57,669 nt of DNA from NCBI GenBank assembly GCA_016191995.1, contig JACPVA010000186.1, positions 1-57,669 of the forward strand, written 5' to 3'. Positions 48,256 through 57,662 of the stretch are shown piece by piece. How positions within the stretch are numbered: the first letter of the stretch is position 1; each line of letters begins with the position of its first letter. The translations under genes and the position numbers were made by a program. The stretch is from Burkholderiales bacterium. Lineage in GTDB: Bacteria; Pseudomonadota; Gammaproteobacteria; Burkholderiales; Burkholderiaceae_C. The notes beneath the pieces were generated by a model, which did no database searches, had not been told where the DNA came from, and worked only from the letters and a program-made list of their open reading frames with translations.

Positions 48256-50276
48256 TCCGCCAACGACCCGTCAACCCGCTACTCGAACGCACGCGCCGCG
48301 CGCCGCCGCGCCGAGTCGCCGTGATAGGCGCCGGCACGATCGGCCCGGACATCGGCTACTACCTGAAGACCGCGCTGCCGGGGCTGGAGCTCGTGCTGGT
48401 CGACGTCCGCCAGGCCGCGATCGACGACGCGCTGGCGCGCCTGAAGGGCTACGCGGACAAGGCGCGCGCACGCGGCCGCATGAGCGAGGCGCAGGCCTCG
48501 GCGGCGTTGTCCGGGCTGACCGGCAGCACCGACTACGATGCGATCCGCGGTGCGGACTGGGTCCTGGAGGCGGCGACCGAGGACCTGCCGCTCAAGCGCC
48601 GCATCTTCGCCGACGTCGAGTCGCGCATCGCGCCCGACGCCGTCATCACGTCCAACACCAGTTCGCTGCCGGCGTCGCGCATCTTCGCCGAGCTCGCGCA
48701 CCCCGAGCGCGCGACCGTGACCCACTTCTTCGCCCCGGCGTGGCGCAACCCGGCGGTCGAGGTGATCGACTGGGAGCGCGTCGATGGCGACGTCTTGGCC
48801 TGGCTGCGACGCCTGTTCGCGCAGACCGGCAAGCTGCCGTTGCTGACCGCCGACGCGCCCTGCTTCATGCTCGACCGGATCTTCGACAACTGGTGCAACG
48901 AGGCCGGTTACCTGCTTTCGGAGGTGAGCGCGGCCGAGGTCGACAGCGCGGTCGCCGACCTCGTCGCCGCGGGGCCGTTCTTCGTGCTGAACATGTCCAA
49001 CGGCAACCCGATCATCATCGAGACCAACACGCTGCAGGCGGACGAGGAAGGCGAGCACTACCGGCCGGCGCCCATGTTCCGATCGGTCGAGCGCTGGAAG
49101 ACCGTCGCGCTCGGCAAGGGCGTGCCGATGGACGACGCCACGCGCGCGCGCATCCACGACCGCATGCTGGGGGTGCTGCTGTCGCAGAGCGCCGACATCC
49201 TCGACCGCGGGATCGGCAGCGCCAGCGACCTCGACATCGGCTGCCGCACGGCACTGGCGTTCAAGCGCGGTCCCATCGAATGGCTGCGCACGCTGGACGA
49301 TGCCGAATGCCGGCGCATCGTCGAGCGCTTCCAGCGCGAGCGCCCGGGAATGCCCGGGTTCGAGCGCGCGCCGTCCGCCTATGCCGCCGGCGAGCGGCAT
49401 GTCCTGGTCGACGACCTCGACGCCGGCGTCAAGCTCATCACGCTGCGCCGGCCCGAGGCGCTGAACGCGCTGCACGACGAGCTCACCGACGAGATCCTGG
49501 CGGTGATCCGGCGCCACGAGTCCGACCCGGCGGTCAGCGGATTCGTCATCACGGGCTACGGCACCAAGGCCTTCTGCGCCGGCGCCGACATCGGTCGCTT
49601 TCCGTCGATGCTGGGCGATGCAGGCGCCTCGGAGCGGTACGCGCGCGACTGCTCGCGCCTGCTGCTGCATCTGGATCGGTCGCCCAAGCCGGTGGTCGCG
49701 GCGATCCAGGGCATGGCACTCGGAGGCGGATTCGAGTTGGCGATGCGCTGTCACGCGTTGGTCGCCGACCGGCGCGCCTGGTTCCAGCTGCCCGAGGTGA
49801 CGCTGGGCATCGTGCCGGGCATCGGCGCGCTGGTCGTGCCTTACCGACGCTGGCCCACCGCCGCCGCCACCTTCCATGCGATGCTGACGCGTGGCGCCAA
49901 GCTCGCGGCCAGCGACGCGCATGCACTGGGTATCGTCAACGCACTGGCGGACGACTTCGACCATCTGCTCGCGTTGGCGGTGGCGCAGGTAAGCGCGCTG
50001 GCCGCCCGCGGTCGCGAGCCGCTGGTCGACGATCCGGTGCCGCTGCCGCCGTTCCCGCAGCACGACGGCAAGACGGTCGACGGCCGCGTCCTCAGTCGCA
50101 CGGTGGTGAGGATCATCGAGGAGGCCGTGCGCGATGGCGCAGCGGCAGCGAGCTGGGACGCCGCACTCGAGGCGGGATATCGCGCCTTCGGCAGCGTCGC
50201 CTGCACGGCCGCCGCGCGCGAAGGGATCCAGGCCTTCCTGCAGCGCCGAAGCCCCGACTTCGGCGCGACCGGTTGA
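48252..50276 (+). CDS. 3-hydroxyacyl-CoA dehydrogenase/enoyl-CoA hydratase fusion
   Basis: A 674-residue bifunctional enzyme with the domains in the reverse order of FadB. The NAD-binding part comes first ([11 protein letters not shown], 25-34), with His158 in THFFAP as the dehydrogenase base. A second dehydrogenase domain extends to about 370. A crotonase domain follows with oxyanion loop [11 protein letters not shown] and both acids, Glu495 ([10 protein letters not shown]) and Glu515 (QLPEVTLGI). It would hydrate an enoyl-CoA and oxidise the 3-hydroxyacyl-CoA, feeding the thiolase. An internally deleted relative lies at 17484-17963. Last gene of the cluster. Confidence 0.93.
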   Translation: MIRQRPVNPLLERTRRAPPRRVAVIGAGTIGPDIGYYLKTALPGLELVLVDVRQAAIDDALARLKGYADKARARGRMSEAQASAALSGLTGSTDYDAIRGADWVLEAATEDLPLKRRIFADVESRIAPDAVITSNTSSLPASRIFAELAHPERATVTHFFAPAWRNPAVEVIDWERVDGDVLAWLRRLFAQTGKLPLLTADAPCFMLDRIFDNWCNEAGYLLSEVSAAEVDSAVADLVAAGPFFVLNMSNGNPIIIETNTLQADEEGEHYRPAPMFRSVERWKTVALGKGVPMDDATRARIHDRMLGVLLSQSADILDRGIGSASDLDIGCRTALAFKRGPIEWLRTLDDAECRRIVERFQRERPGMPGFERAPSAYAAGERHVLVDDLDAGVKLITLRRPEALNALHDELTDEILAVIRRHESDPAVSGFVITGYGTKAFCAGADIGRFPSMLGDAGASERYARDCSRLLLHLDRSPKPVVAAIQGMALGGGFELAMRCHALVADRRAWFQLPEVTLGIVPGIGALVVPYRRWPTAAATFHAMLTRGAKLAASDAHALGIVNALADDFDHLLALAVAQVSALAARGREPLVDDPVPLPPFPQHDGKTVDGRVLSRTVVRIIEEAVRDGAAAASWDAALEAGYRAFGSVACTAAAREGIQAFLQRRSPDFGATG

Positions 50277-50310
50277 TCCCCGATCCGGCAACTACCAAGC
50301 TGCAAGAACC

Positions 50311-50327
50311 TGGAGCGGGAGGCTCCA
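50311..50327. terminator. Weak hairpin between the convergent cluster end and selO
   Basis: TGGAGC and GCTCCA enclose a five-base loop, 34 bases after the dehydrogenase/hydratase stop. No T-run. It is the only stem seen in the 144-bp convergent gap. Confidence 0.3.
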
Positions 50328-50420
50328 CGTCGGCGTCGCCAGGATGCGCGGTGGCGCGGGCGCTGCTCGAGTGCTGCGCCGCCAAGGCGTTGCGGGGTAG
50401 ACCGGTGGGGTGTCGCTGCG

Positions 50421-51953
50421 TCAGGTCCCGCAGAAGGTCCGGTAGCCGGCCGTGAACTCGAACGCCGCCGGCTCGGCGTAGTGCGCCAGCGCGGGGTCGT
50501 CGTCGAAGGGCCAGCGCACCGCGGCGAGCAGGCGCTCGAACGGTGCCAGGTCGGCGTCCTCGCTGGCGGCGGCCAGCGCCTCCTCGACGCGGTGGTTGCG
50601 CGGGATCACGAGCGGGTTGACGCGGCGCATGCGCGCCGCGCGGGCGGCCGCCGCGGTGCCGGTGGCCGCATCGTCGGCGGTGCAGCGCGCGCGCCAGCGC
50701 GCGAGCCAGGCGTCGGGCGCTCGCGCGTCGGCGAACAGTGCGCGCAGCGGCGCCTCGTCGCCGGCGGCGGCATCGGACAGCCGCCGCCACGCGAGCGTGA
50801 AGTCCGCGCGCTCGCGCTGCAGCAGCGCGAGCCAATCGTCGGCCAGCGCGGCGTCGCTGTCGACTTCGACCGACGCGGACTGCTGCAGCCCGAGCTTGGC
50901 GCGCTGGCCGGCGCGCAGCGCCGTGTCGAGCCGCGCCGGGAAGGCGTCGACGACCTCGGTCGCGCGTTCGACCGCGCGCTGCAGCGAGGCCTCGTCGTCG
51001 GCGTCGGCCAGCAGCGGGAGAAGCGCCTCGGCGAGCCGGGCGATATTCCAGCGTGCCACAGCCGGCTGGTTGCCGAAGGCATAGCGGCCGCCATGGTCGA
51101 TGCTGCTGAAGACCGCCGCCGGGTCGTAGGCCTCGACGAAGGCACAGGGGCCGTAGTCGATCGTCTCGCCCGAGATCGTCGTGTTGTCGGTATTCATCAC
51201 GCCGTGGATGAAGCCGACGTTGATCCACTGCGCGACCAGCGCCGCCTGGCGCGCGGCGACCGCGCCGAGCAGCCCGAAGACACGATCCGGATCGCCGGCC
51301 AGCGCCGGGTCGTGGCGCGCGATCGCATAGTCCGCCAGCCTTCGCAGCGCGTCGAGATCGCCGCGTGCGGCGAAGTACTGGAAGCTGCCGACCCGCAAGT
51401 GGCTGGCCGCGACGCGGGTCAGCACGGCGCCGGGCAGCACGCGGTCGCGATAGACCGGCTCGCCGGTGGCGACGACGGCGAGCGCGCGCGTGGTCGGGAT
51501 CCCGAGCGCGTGCATCGCCTCGCCGAGCACGAGTTCGCGCAGCATCGGCCCGACCGCCGCCTTGCCGTCGCCGCCGCGCGCGAATGGCGTGCGCCCGGAG
51601 CCCTTGAACGCGAGGTCGCGCCGGCGGCCGTGGCGGTCGATCAGCTCGCCGAGCAGCAGCGCGCGGCCGTCGCCGAGCTGCGGCGAGAAGCCGCCGAACT
51701 GGTGCCCGGCGTAGGCCTGTGCCAGCGGCTCGGCGCCCTCGGGCACGACCCCGCCGGCCAGCACCGCGACACCCGCCTGCGACGCGAGCACGTCGGCGTC
51801 CAGGCCGAGCTCGTCGGCCAGGTCGCGGTTGAGCTGCAGCAGCACCGGTGCGGGCGGCGGCGCGGGCTGCCAGGCGACGTAGGTCCCCGGCAGCTCGCGC
51901 GCATAGCTGTTGTCGAAGGGCCAGCGCAGGCCGGGCGCGACAGCGGTATTCAT
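50421..51953 (-). CDS. selO: Protein adenylyltransferase SelO (YdiU/UPF0061)
   Basis: A 510-residue pseudokinase-fold enzyme that AMPylates proteins, linked to redox stress in other bacteria. Strong family blocks are [60 protein letters not shown] and [20 protein letters not shown]. The C-terminus ends YRTFCGT; the penultimate selenocysteine position of eukaryotic relatives is thus an ordinary Cys near the end. ATG at 51953. It is convergent with the catabolic cluster and is probably core chromosome bordering the phage element. Confidence 0.95.
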   Translation of the reverse strand: MNTAVAPGLRWPFDNSYARELPGTYVAWQPAPPPAPVLLQLNRDLADELGLDADVLASQAGVAVLAGGVVPEGAEPLAQAYAGHQFGGFSPQLGDGRALLLGELIDRHGRRRDLAFKGSGRTPFARGGDGKAAVGPMLRELVLGEAMHALGIPTTRALAVVATGEPVYRDRVLPGAVLTRVAASHLRVGSFQYFAARGDLDALRRLADYAIARHDPALAGDPDRVFGLLGAVAARQAALVAQWINVGFIHGVMNTDNTTISGETIDYGPCAFVEAYDPAAVFSSIDHGGRYAFGNQPAVARWNIARLAEALLPLLADADDEASLQRAVERATEVVDAFPARLDTALRAGQRAKLGLQQSASVEVDSDAALADDWLALLQRERADFTLAWRRLSDAAAGDEAPLRALFADARAPDAWLARWRARCTADDAATGTAAAARAARMRRVNPLVIPRNHRVEEALAAASEDADLAPFERLLAAVRWPFDDDPALAHYAEPAAFEFTAGYRTFCGT

Positions 51954-52047
51954 GCGGCCGAGTGTGCCGGGGCGGCGCGGCCCTTGTCGGGGCGGGGTCG
52001 GCCGGGGGCGCAGGGCGGGGACCGTCGCGCGGCAGGCCCAAAGACTC

Positions 52048-52080
52048 GGGCCCGCCGCGTGGCATCACGTCGGCGGGCCC
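52048..52080 (-). terminator. Hairpin terminator candidate of the phage lysis operon
   Basis: GGGCCCGCCG (52048-52057) and CGGCGGGCCC (52071-52080) pair over ten bases, and an inner CGTG/CACG stem closes the loop, leaving one bulged base. Reading leftward, a short TCTTT follows. It lies between the endolysin and selO genes, both leftward. The 51954-52163 gap shows no tRNA or obvious attachment site. Confidence 0.5.
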
Positions 52081-52163
52081 GGATCCGGAATTGGTTGCGG
52101 GGGCGCGCAATGGCTGCCGTAGGCGCCTGCTCGTGGGCTGACGCCCGCAGCACTGCGTGCCCG

Positions 52164-53243
52164 TCATGGCGCCGGCCCGCGATTGCGGCTCGTGGTCTGG
52201 CCGAAGTAGTACCCGCTGACCGCGCCCACGACCATGCTCACGATGGCCGTGGCAATGGCCGCGCGGACATCAGCAGGCCACTCGGGGCCGATGCCGAAGA
52301 GCACGCTGACGAGCACCATGTAGACCAGCGGGATCAGCAGCAACGCGACCCAGAAACTCGGCGAGTGCAGCATGTCCCCGGCGGCGCGCGCCGCGGCATC
52401 GGCCTTGCGCGCACCCTCGATCCCGCCGCCGCCGGCCTCGGTCAGCTCGTACCAGCGTGCGTCGATCGCCTGCTCGGCCGCCTGGCGCAGTGCGGGGTCT
52501 GCGCGCACCGCTTCGACAGCCTCCTGGATATTGCGGGCGCCCGTGGCGGCGATGACGGTCTCGGCGACGACCTCGGCCGCGGCGACGTTGCGCTCGGCGG
52601 TCTTGCTGCCCGAGCTGAAGATGCGGCCCAGCTTGGGCAGCAGCTCGACCAGCGACGGCAGTGCGGCGGTGACGAATGGGCTCACGTCGGCCTCCTTGGG
52701 CTGTGGCAATGGGGCGGACGACACGTCGCGCGACTCGACCGGCGCGGCGGTGCCGTCCGGCCGCTCGACGCCGCCGAAGCTGCGGTAGACCTCGCGCACC
52801 TGCTCCATGGTCTTGACGGGCTGGCCGTAGGGGCTGCCAGGCAGGCTGGCCCACTCGCGCGCGCACTTGGCGACGGCCGCGTCGAGGCGCCCGGCCAGCA
52901 CGTCGTCCAGCGCGCGCCGGCGCTCGATCAGGTAGACCGCCGCGATGTCCTGGGAGCGCTCCGAGAAGTCCGGCAGCGCCAGCGCCCGCGCGCACTCGTC
53001 CCAGGTGCGAGCGAGGAACTGGTACGCGCCGGCGGCGGTGCTGGTCAGCGTCTGTGCGCCGAGCTGGCGCGTGATGGCGCGGCGCGGATGGTCGGCCAGG
53101 CCGCCCACCAGCCCGCCGCCGAACATCATGCGGTAGGCATCGTCGCCCTGGGACGACTCGCCGGCGCGGATGACGCGCAGGAATGCGCGCAGGTTGCCGC
53201 TGCCGTTGAGGGCGTTCCACAGGCGGACGGCGTGCTCGTTCAT
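52164..53243 (-). CDS. Phage lambda R-like endolysin with C-terminal membrane domain
   Basis: A 359-residue protein. Residues about 18-150 follow lambda R transglycosylase: FLRVIRAGES with Glu29 at the catalytic position, GGLADHPRR, LTSTAAGAYQFLARTWDECA, DFSERSQDIAAVYLI and REWASLPGSPYGQP. A linker with acidic and proline-rich sequence follows. The C-terminal part has two hydrophobic segments, FWVALLLIPLVYMVLVSVLF and AIATAIVSMVVGAVSGYYFG. Lambda R itself ends after the enzyme domain, so this looks like a natural fusion to a membrane anchor or holin-like piece. Start overlaps the preceding stop (ATGA). Confidence 0.85.
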   Translation of the reverse strand: MNEHAVRLWNALNGSGNLRAFLRVIRAGESSQGDDAYRMMFGGGLVGGLADHPRRAITRQLGAQTLTSTAAGAYQFLARTWDECARALALPDFSERSQDIAAVYLIERRRALDDVLAGRLDAAVAKCAREWASLPGSPYGQPVKTMEQVREVYRSFGGVERPDGTAAPVESRDVSSAPLPQPKEADVSPFVTAALPSLVELLPKLGRIFSSGSKTAERNVAAAEVVAETVIAATGARNIQEAVEAVRADPALRQAAEQAIDARWYELTEAGGGGIEGARKADAAARAAGDMLHSPSFWVALLLIPLVYMVLVSVLFGIGPEWPADVRAAIATAIVSMVVGAVSGYYFGQTTSRNRGPAP

Positions 53244-53575
53244 GCCGTGCCCCCGACGAGCTCGCGCAACAGCTCATCAGCCGCGCGCACCTCGATCGGC
53301 GTCATGTCGCGCCAGCCCTCGGTGCACGGCTGGATGCGGTGCATGGCAACCTCCGGGATGTAGTCGATCCCGTCGACGCGCACGCCGCCGACCGTGGGCG
53401 GCTCGGACAGCGCGACGAGCTGCCCGTGCAGCTTGGCCGCGCCGTAGTAGCCGTACCAGCACAGCCGCGTCGAGTACAGGCTGATGCTCACGACAGCTCC
53501 GATACAGCGCCGGTGCGCGAGCGCGTCGCGCAGCGCCTGCACACAAGCGTCGTCGATCGCGCCAGGTGGTGACAT
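53240..53575 (-). CDS. Phage hypothetical protein
   Basis: A 111-residue protein not recognised. It starts MSPPGAIDDACVQALRDALA at the ATG 53575, with a GGAGG site ten bases upstream. A central hydrophobic, tyrosine-rich stretch (IGAVVSISLYSTRLCWYGYY) could touch membrane but is short. It overlaps the endolysin start by four bases, so it belongs to the lysis/tail operon. The frame is open upstream to 53665 without a likely start. Confidence 0.65.
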   Translation of the reverse strand: MSPPGAIDDACVQALRDALAHRRCIGAVVSISLYSTRLCWYGYYGAAKLHGQLVALSEPPTVGGVRVDGIDYIPEVAMHRIQPCTEGWRDMTPIEVRAADELLRELVGGTA

Positions 53576-53595
53576 GGCGCGGCGTCCTCCATCAC

Positions 53596-53988
53596 TCACC
53601 CCACTCGCCCGCGTAGCAGGGTGTAGGACAGCACGGCCACGACGATGACGCCAGCCAGCGACCAAATCCCGCCGACGACTCGCCGCCGCAGATCGACCAG
53701 GCCTGGCATCTCGCGCTCGATGGCGGCGAGGCGGGTCTCCAGCCGCGCGTCGAGGCCCTTGATGTCGACGCGCAGGCCGTCGATGGCGGCCGTGAGCTGC
53801 GTGACCTCGGCGCGGGTGTAGCTGTGATCGATTTCGAGGCGGGTGAGCTTTTGCAGCTCGTGGACCAGGTTGCCGATCTGCGCGCGCAGCTCGTCGACCC
53901 GCTCGACGACGCCGCGCACATGCTGGCGTAGCTCGGCGATTTCGCCGGAGCGCACCGGGCAGTCGGGCGGGATGTGTGGTTCGCCCAT
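53596..53988 (-). CDS. Phage coiled-coil protein with C-terminal membrane segment
   Basis: A 130-residue protein. Residues about 15-95 have a heptad-like pattern (IAELRQHVRGVVERVDELRA, then LTAAIDGLRVDIKGLDARLE) and residues about 108-125 form one hydrophobic segment (IWSLAGVIVVAVLSYTLL) before RGRVG. The shape fits a tail-anchored helper of lysis, possibly holin-like, but no family is recognised. It sits two genes before the endolysin. Confidence 0.7.
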   Translation of the reverse strand: MGEPHIPPDCPVRSGEIAELRQHVRGVVERVDELRAQIGNLVHELQKLTRLEIDHSYTRAEVTQLTAAIDGLRVDIKGLDARLETRLAAIEREMPGLVDLRRRVVGGIWSLAGVIVVAVLSYTLLRGRVG

Positions 53989-53995
53989 GCTCTCG

Positions 53996-54391
53996 TCACG
54001 CCAGGATTACCGCCGCGCGGCCTGCGGCGATCACACCCGCGGCCTCCATCTGCATCACCGCGGCGATGATGTAGTCGTCATTGAGCTCGACGCGGCCGCC
54101 GGTCTGGATGTAGGTCTTGAACGCGGCAATCTTGTCCTTGACGCCCTGCGTGCCGGTCTGCGCCTTGTTCTCCAGCGCCTCGCGCTCGGCGGCGGTGAAG
54201 CGCTGGATGAACTCGCGCTGCGTCAGGCTCACGGTCGCGGCCGGTGCCGTGAACGTGCCGCCATCGTAGGTGAAGCCGGGGCCGACGTGCAGCCCGGTCA
54301 CGTCGACCCAGGTGCCGCCGATCGCCGGCTCGACCTCCTGATCGATGATGGTGGCAACCGTGTTGCCTCGGATCAGTGCCCAGCGTGCCAT
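53996..54391 (-). CDS. Phage tail-associated hypothetical protein
   Basis: A 131-residue protein starting MARWALIRGNTVATIIDQEV. The WV-DVTG ... GFTYDGGTFTAP pattern in the first half is common in small proteins coded after phage tail fibres. The second half is helical (TQREFIQRFTAAEREALENK). No firm family. It is four bases downstream of the glycine-rich protein gene. Confidence 0.7.
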   Translation of the reverse strand: MARWALIRGNTVATIIDQEVEPAIGGTWVDVTGLHVGPGFTYDGGTFTAPAATVSLTQREFIQRFTAAEREALENKAQTGTQGVKDKIAAFKTYIQTGGRVELNDDYIIAAVMQMEAAGVIAAGRAAVILA

Positions 54392-54395
54392 GTCG

Positions 54396-55145
54396 TCACT
54401 CCGCAGTCAGGAACTCTTCGACGATGATCAGGCCGCCGCTGCCGGCGCCGCCGGCGCCGCCGTTGGTCGGTCCCCCGCCCCCGCCCCCGCCACCGGCCCC
54501 ATAGCCGCTACCCGCGGACCCCACGTCGCCGTTGGAGCCTGCGTGGCCGTCGCCACCGTCGCCACCGCCACCGAAGATGCTGCAACCACCGCCGCCACCG
54601 CCATACTTGGTGCCGTCCGACGTCCCGCCAGACGAGATGATGTCCGGGTCCGACGAGCTGATGTTCGCGGCCGAGTTGCCTGCCGCGGCGCCGCCGATTG
54701 AGGTCGACGATCCGTTGCCGCCGCCGCCGCCGCTGATGCTGATGCTGGCCTCGCTGCTGGCACCTCCGGCCCCGCCGGATGAGTAGGTCCCGCCCGCGCT
54801 ACCCCCTTTGGCGACGAGCTGCGCGAAGCGCGACCGCCCGCCGTTGGCACCGACAGAGCCAGCGCCGGACGTGCCGCCCGCCCCGCCCGCTCCGCCCGCT
54901 CCGACCTCGTAGGTGGGGCTCGATGTCAGCCGCATCCACGCCTGGATGGTTTCGCCGCCGCCACTGCCACCCCCGCCGTTCGCCGACGCGCCGCCGGCGG
55001 CTCCGGAGCCGCCGGCCCCGGCGCCCACCAGCGTCACGCGGACCCAGCAGGGCAGCGCGATCGTCGGCGCGTAGGCGCCGGATCCAGTGGTCAGCAGCGT
55101 GACCTTCGCGGCGCGGACAGACGCAAACTGTGTGAAGACGCTCAT
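54396..55145 (-). CDS. Glycine-rich phage tail tip/fibre protein
   Basis: A 249-residue protein. The N-terminal 50 residues are ordinary (MSVFTQFASVRAAKVTLLTT, then WVRVTLVGAGAGG). From there to about residue 235 it is dominated by glycine, alanine and serine, with runs of up to nine glycines, and it closes with SGGLIIVEEFLTAE. Such polyglycine-rich bodies occur in phage adhesins that fold as packed polyglycine-II helices, so a receptor-binding tip is likely. The ATG at 55145 overlaps the stop of the upstream gene (ATGA). Confidence 0.8.
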   Translation of the reverse strand: MSVFTQFASVRAAKVTLLTTGSGAYAPTIALPCWVRVTLVGAGAGGSGAAGGASANGGGGSGGGETIQAWMRLTSSPTYEVGAGGAGGAGGTSGAGSVGANGGRSRFAQLVAKGGSAGGTYSSGGAGGASSEASISISGGGGGNGSSTSIGGAAAGNSAANISSSDPDIISSGGTSDGTKYGGGGGGCSIFGGGGDGGDGHAGSNGDVGSAGSGYGAGGGGGGGGPTNGGAGGAGSGGLIIVEEFLTAE

Positions 55146-55780
55146 ACCAGCCCCCAGCCGATGGTCGCGTTGATGTAGCGCAGCCGCAGCGAGGCGGACG
55201 CGTCGTTCAGGGTCATGTTCTCGGCAAGCGACATGATCTTGTTGCCGCCGCGGTTGACGACGTTGTCGGCCCTGCCGTTGCCCACCGTGACCCACACGGC
55301 GTCACCCGCCGATGGCGATGCCGGCAGGGTCAGCGTCGTGGCCGACGCGTTGGTCAGCACGTAGTGGCCCCAGGGCACCGCGGTCTGTGCCGTGGCCGCG
55401 ACCACGTACAGCGACGGGTACAGCGGCGCGGCCATGGTCCAGTTGGTCGGGTCCGCGCTCGGGTCCGTCGTTCCCGCGCCGGCGGTCAGGCGCCGGTACG
55501 GCAGGCCGTTGATCGGCGAGCGGCGCACGTCGCCGATGGCGTAGGTCGTCCCGCTGACCCACAGCGCGGCGCCGACGCTGTTGGCTGCGGCCGCCGCGGT
55601 AACGGCGCTGGCGTAGGCCTCGGTGGCGTTGGTCTGGCTCGCGGTCGCGGCATCGGCGAAGTCCGGCGCCCAGGTTTCGAGCCACGCGACCCAGGCATCG
55701 GCCAGGGCCGCAAACGTGCTGGGGGCGCTGCGCTGCGGCGCCGCGGGCGGCGATGACAGAGCCGGGAAGGTCGCTGGCAT
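55142..55780 (-). CDS. Phage tail/fibre protein
   Basis: A 212-residue protein. An alanine-rich N-terminal half (LADAWVAWLETWAPDFADAA) is followed by ALWVSGTTYAIGDVRRSPIN and LTAGAGTTDPSADPTNWT. That pattern resembles small carbohydrate-binding modules, and the next gene upstream has a similar one. The rest is beta-rich. The stop codon of the upstream gene overlaps its ATG by one base (TAATG). Probably part of the distal tail. Confidence 0.75.
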   Translation of the reverse strand: MPATFPALSSPPAAPQRSAPSTFAALADAWVAWLETWAPDFADAATASQTNATEAYASAVTAAAAANSVGAALWVSGTTYAIGDVRRSPINGLPYRRLTAGAGTTDPSADPTNWTMAAPLYPSLYVVAATAQTAVPWGHYVLTNASATTLTLPASPSAGDAVWVTVGNGRADNVVNRGGNKIMSLAENMTLNDASASLRLRYINATIGWGLV

Positions 55781-57432
55781 TACACCATCCCCTCAAGTTC
55801 CAGGTTGTAGACCCCGGTCGTCGGGTAGTCGACGACCAGGTACATGTCGCGGTACCAGCCATAGACGATCAGCGGCTGGCTGTCGGCCACGCTGTCTCCT
55901 ACCCACACGCAAGGGGTGGCGCGATAGGCCTGCAGCTCCTCGTGCACCACGGTGAACTGCTCGCGTGGCAGCCGCACGATGGCGCGCATCGTCTTCGCGA
56001 ACTTGCGCTGCTCGAGGGTGGTGTATCCGGTGTCGGCGTCGGTCGCCTTGCGGCTGTAGTCGCGGATGCCGACCTGCACGCCGTATTGCGTGTCGCCGAT
56101 GTCGAGCGCCTGCCCGGCCACGAGCATCCCGCACGCTACGGCGGCGTCGCCGATGATCTGCAGCGTGATGACGCCCCCGATGTATGGGGGGAGGTCTGTC
56201 AGCACGAACGCAGCGACCTGGCGGAACGGCTGGAAGTAGTAGGCGAACCAGTCGCCGGTCTCGGGCCCCATGAGCACCAGCTCGCGTTCGTAGACCACAG
56301 GCCCGGTCAGACCGTCGCGCATGCTGACCAGCGCCCGTGTGCCGACTGCGCCGTACAGGTACAGCGAATCGCACCGCCCTGGTTTGAGCGTCACGTTCAG
56401 CGGCGACACCGCGCGCACGGTCTGCGTGCCGACGTAGTCGTCGATCAACGCCCAGCGGTTGACGCCGCCCAGACTGATCCACCAGGTGCCGTCGTCGGTC
56501 GCGGGGTTGTGGTTGGTGTTCGAGCCTTGCTTGCTGCGATAGACCAGGTGGGTGCCGGCCAGGCGCGCCTCGTCGCCCTGGGCGTAGGTCGTGCCGCTGT
56601 CCCAGGCCGCCGGGTCGCCCGTGTCGGGCTCGGGCACGTTGATCGCGACGATGCACGGAGCGGTATCGCCGGTCACGATGTCGGCCGCGCGCGTCTGCAC
56701 GGTCCCGGCGGTCGCGATGTAGGAGGTCGCAGCGCCGCCCTCTTCAAGCTGCGCGCCCCAGAGCACGAGACCCGAGGTCTCGTCGCCCGTCCAGCTCGGG
56801 CCCGCATTGGTCGTGCGGTCGGTCATGCGCCACTGCACGCCGGCGCCAGTTGTGGTGACGCCGGCGGTAAACGTCATCTCGACGCGCCACCAGCCGTCGG
56901 CCAGCTCTTGCATCGATGCCGTGAACGTGCCGTCAGCGCCGCCTGCGTCGCACGTCGTCGCGCCCGTCTGGAGGTCGAATACGGCCGTGGCATTAGAGAC
57001 TCCGCCGGTGACCGCGGTCAGGACCAGGAACGCGAAGTGCCGCGCCGTGACGCAGCTCGGCGCCTGTCGCACGTGCGCCGATGCGGTATAGGGGGCCCCC
57101 GCGACGTAGTTGATCGACGTGTTGTTGACCACGTACCGGCCGCCGGTCTCGGCGCTTTCGATCCACGTCGTCGCTGTCGCGGAGCCGTCAGGCGCCGTGG
57201 CGCCCGCAGTCAGCGTGCCGCGCGCGTTGCCCGTGTTCCAGCCGGCAGACCAGTCCTGCGAGCGCTTCAGCAGGTTGGTCGCCACGTCTTCGACGAGCAG
57301 GATCCCGCCCTGCCAGCGCGGCTCGTCGACCGGCGCCATGGCGACGAGGCCCTCGGGCGTGACGTAGGTGGCTTCGCCCGCTCGCGTCAACGTGGCGACG
57401 CCGGTGATGCTGGCGGGCCGGATGAGTTTCAC
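55780..57432 (-). CDS. Phage distal-tail structural protein with carbohydrate-binding-like modules
   Basis: A 550-residue protein. The first part (about 25-240) has LLVEDVATNLLKRSQDWSAG, RYVVNNTSINYVAGAPYTAS and GLVLWGAQLEEGGAATSYI, a layout seen in phage tail or spike proteins with a jelly-roll binding domain. A second module has DSGTTYAQGDEARLAGTHLV then ATDDGTWW. The C-terminal half (VGIRDYSRKATDADTGYTTL and so on) is not assigned. GTG start at 57432 overlaps the previous stop (GTGA); the ATG 39 bases upstream would add an unlikely arginine-rich leader. Confidence 0.8.
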   Translation of the reverse strand: MKLIRPASITGVATLTRAGEATYVTPEGLVAMAPVDEPRWQGGILLVEDVATNLLKRSQDWSAGWNTGNARGTLTAGATAPDGSATATTWIESAETGGRYVVNNTSINYVAGAPYTASAHVRQAPSCVTARHFAFLVLTAVTGGVSNATAVFDLQTGATTCDAGGADGTFTASMQELADGWWRVEMTFTAGVTTTGAGVQWRMTDRTTNAGPSWTGDETSGLVLWGAQLEEGGAATSYIATAGTVQTRAADIVTGDTAPCIVAINVPEPDTGDPAAWDSGTTYAQGDEARLAGTHLVYRSKQGSNTNHNPATDDGTWWISLGGVNRWALIDDYVGTQTVRAVSPLNVTLKPGRCDSLYLYGAVGTRALVSMRDGLTGPVVYERELVLMGPETGDWFAYYFQPFRQVAAFVLTDLPPYIGGVITLQIIGDAAVACGMLVAGQALDIGDTQYGVQVGIRDYSRKATDADTGYTTLEQRKFAKTMRAIVRLPREQFTVVHEELQAYRATPCVWVGDSVADSQPLIVYGWYRDMYLVVDYPTTGVYNLELEGMV

Positions 57433-57662
57433 GCGCCCTCCATGACGACCATGGCGCCGCCATCGTCCCACGCCTGGAGCTGCCGCGCCGTGGCGGCCGA
57501 TGCGGCCGCCACGGCCGCCAGGCCGGCCTCGGTCACGGCCTGCAACTGCGCGACCGCGCCGGCGACCTGGTCGCCCATCGCCTGCACCCTGTCGCTCACG
57601 AGATCGAGCCCGATCAGCTGCTCGGTCTGCTGGTCCGCGAACAGCGCCGGCAGCTCGGCCAT
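57429..57662 (-). CDS. Phage hypothetical protein, possibly cut by the window edge
   Basis: A 77-residue open frame, MAELPALFADQQTEQLIGLD ... ending MVVMEGA, with an alanine-rich helical middle. It overlaps the tail-protein start by four bases. The ATG at 57662 lies seven bases from the right edge and shows no ribosome-binding site, so the true start may be outside. No family recognised. Confidence 0.55.
   Translation of the reverse strand: MAELPALFADQQTEQLIGLDLVSDRVQAMGDQVAGAVAQLQAVTEAGLAAVAAASAATARQLQAWDDGGAMVVMEGA

Noticed and set aside
51954..52163. tRNA or phage attachment site at the border of the phage element
   Set aside because: No cloverleaf or tRNA 3' end could be found, and the direct-repeat partner would lie outside the window.
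54420..55030. CRISPR-like or tandem repeat in the GC-rich glycine codons
   Set aside because: The periodicity comes from glycine codon runs in one open frame; there are no regular repeats with spacers.
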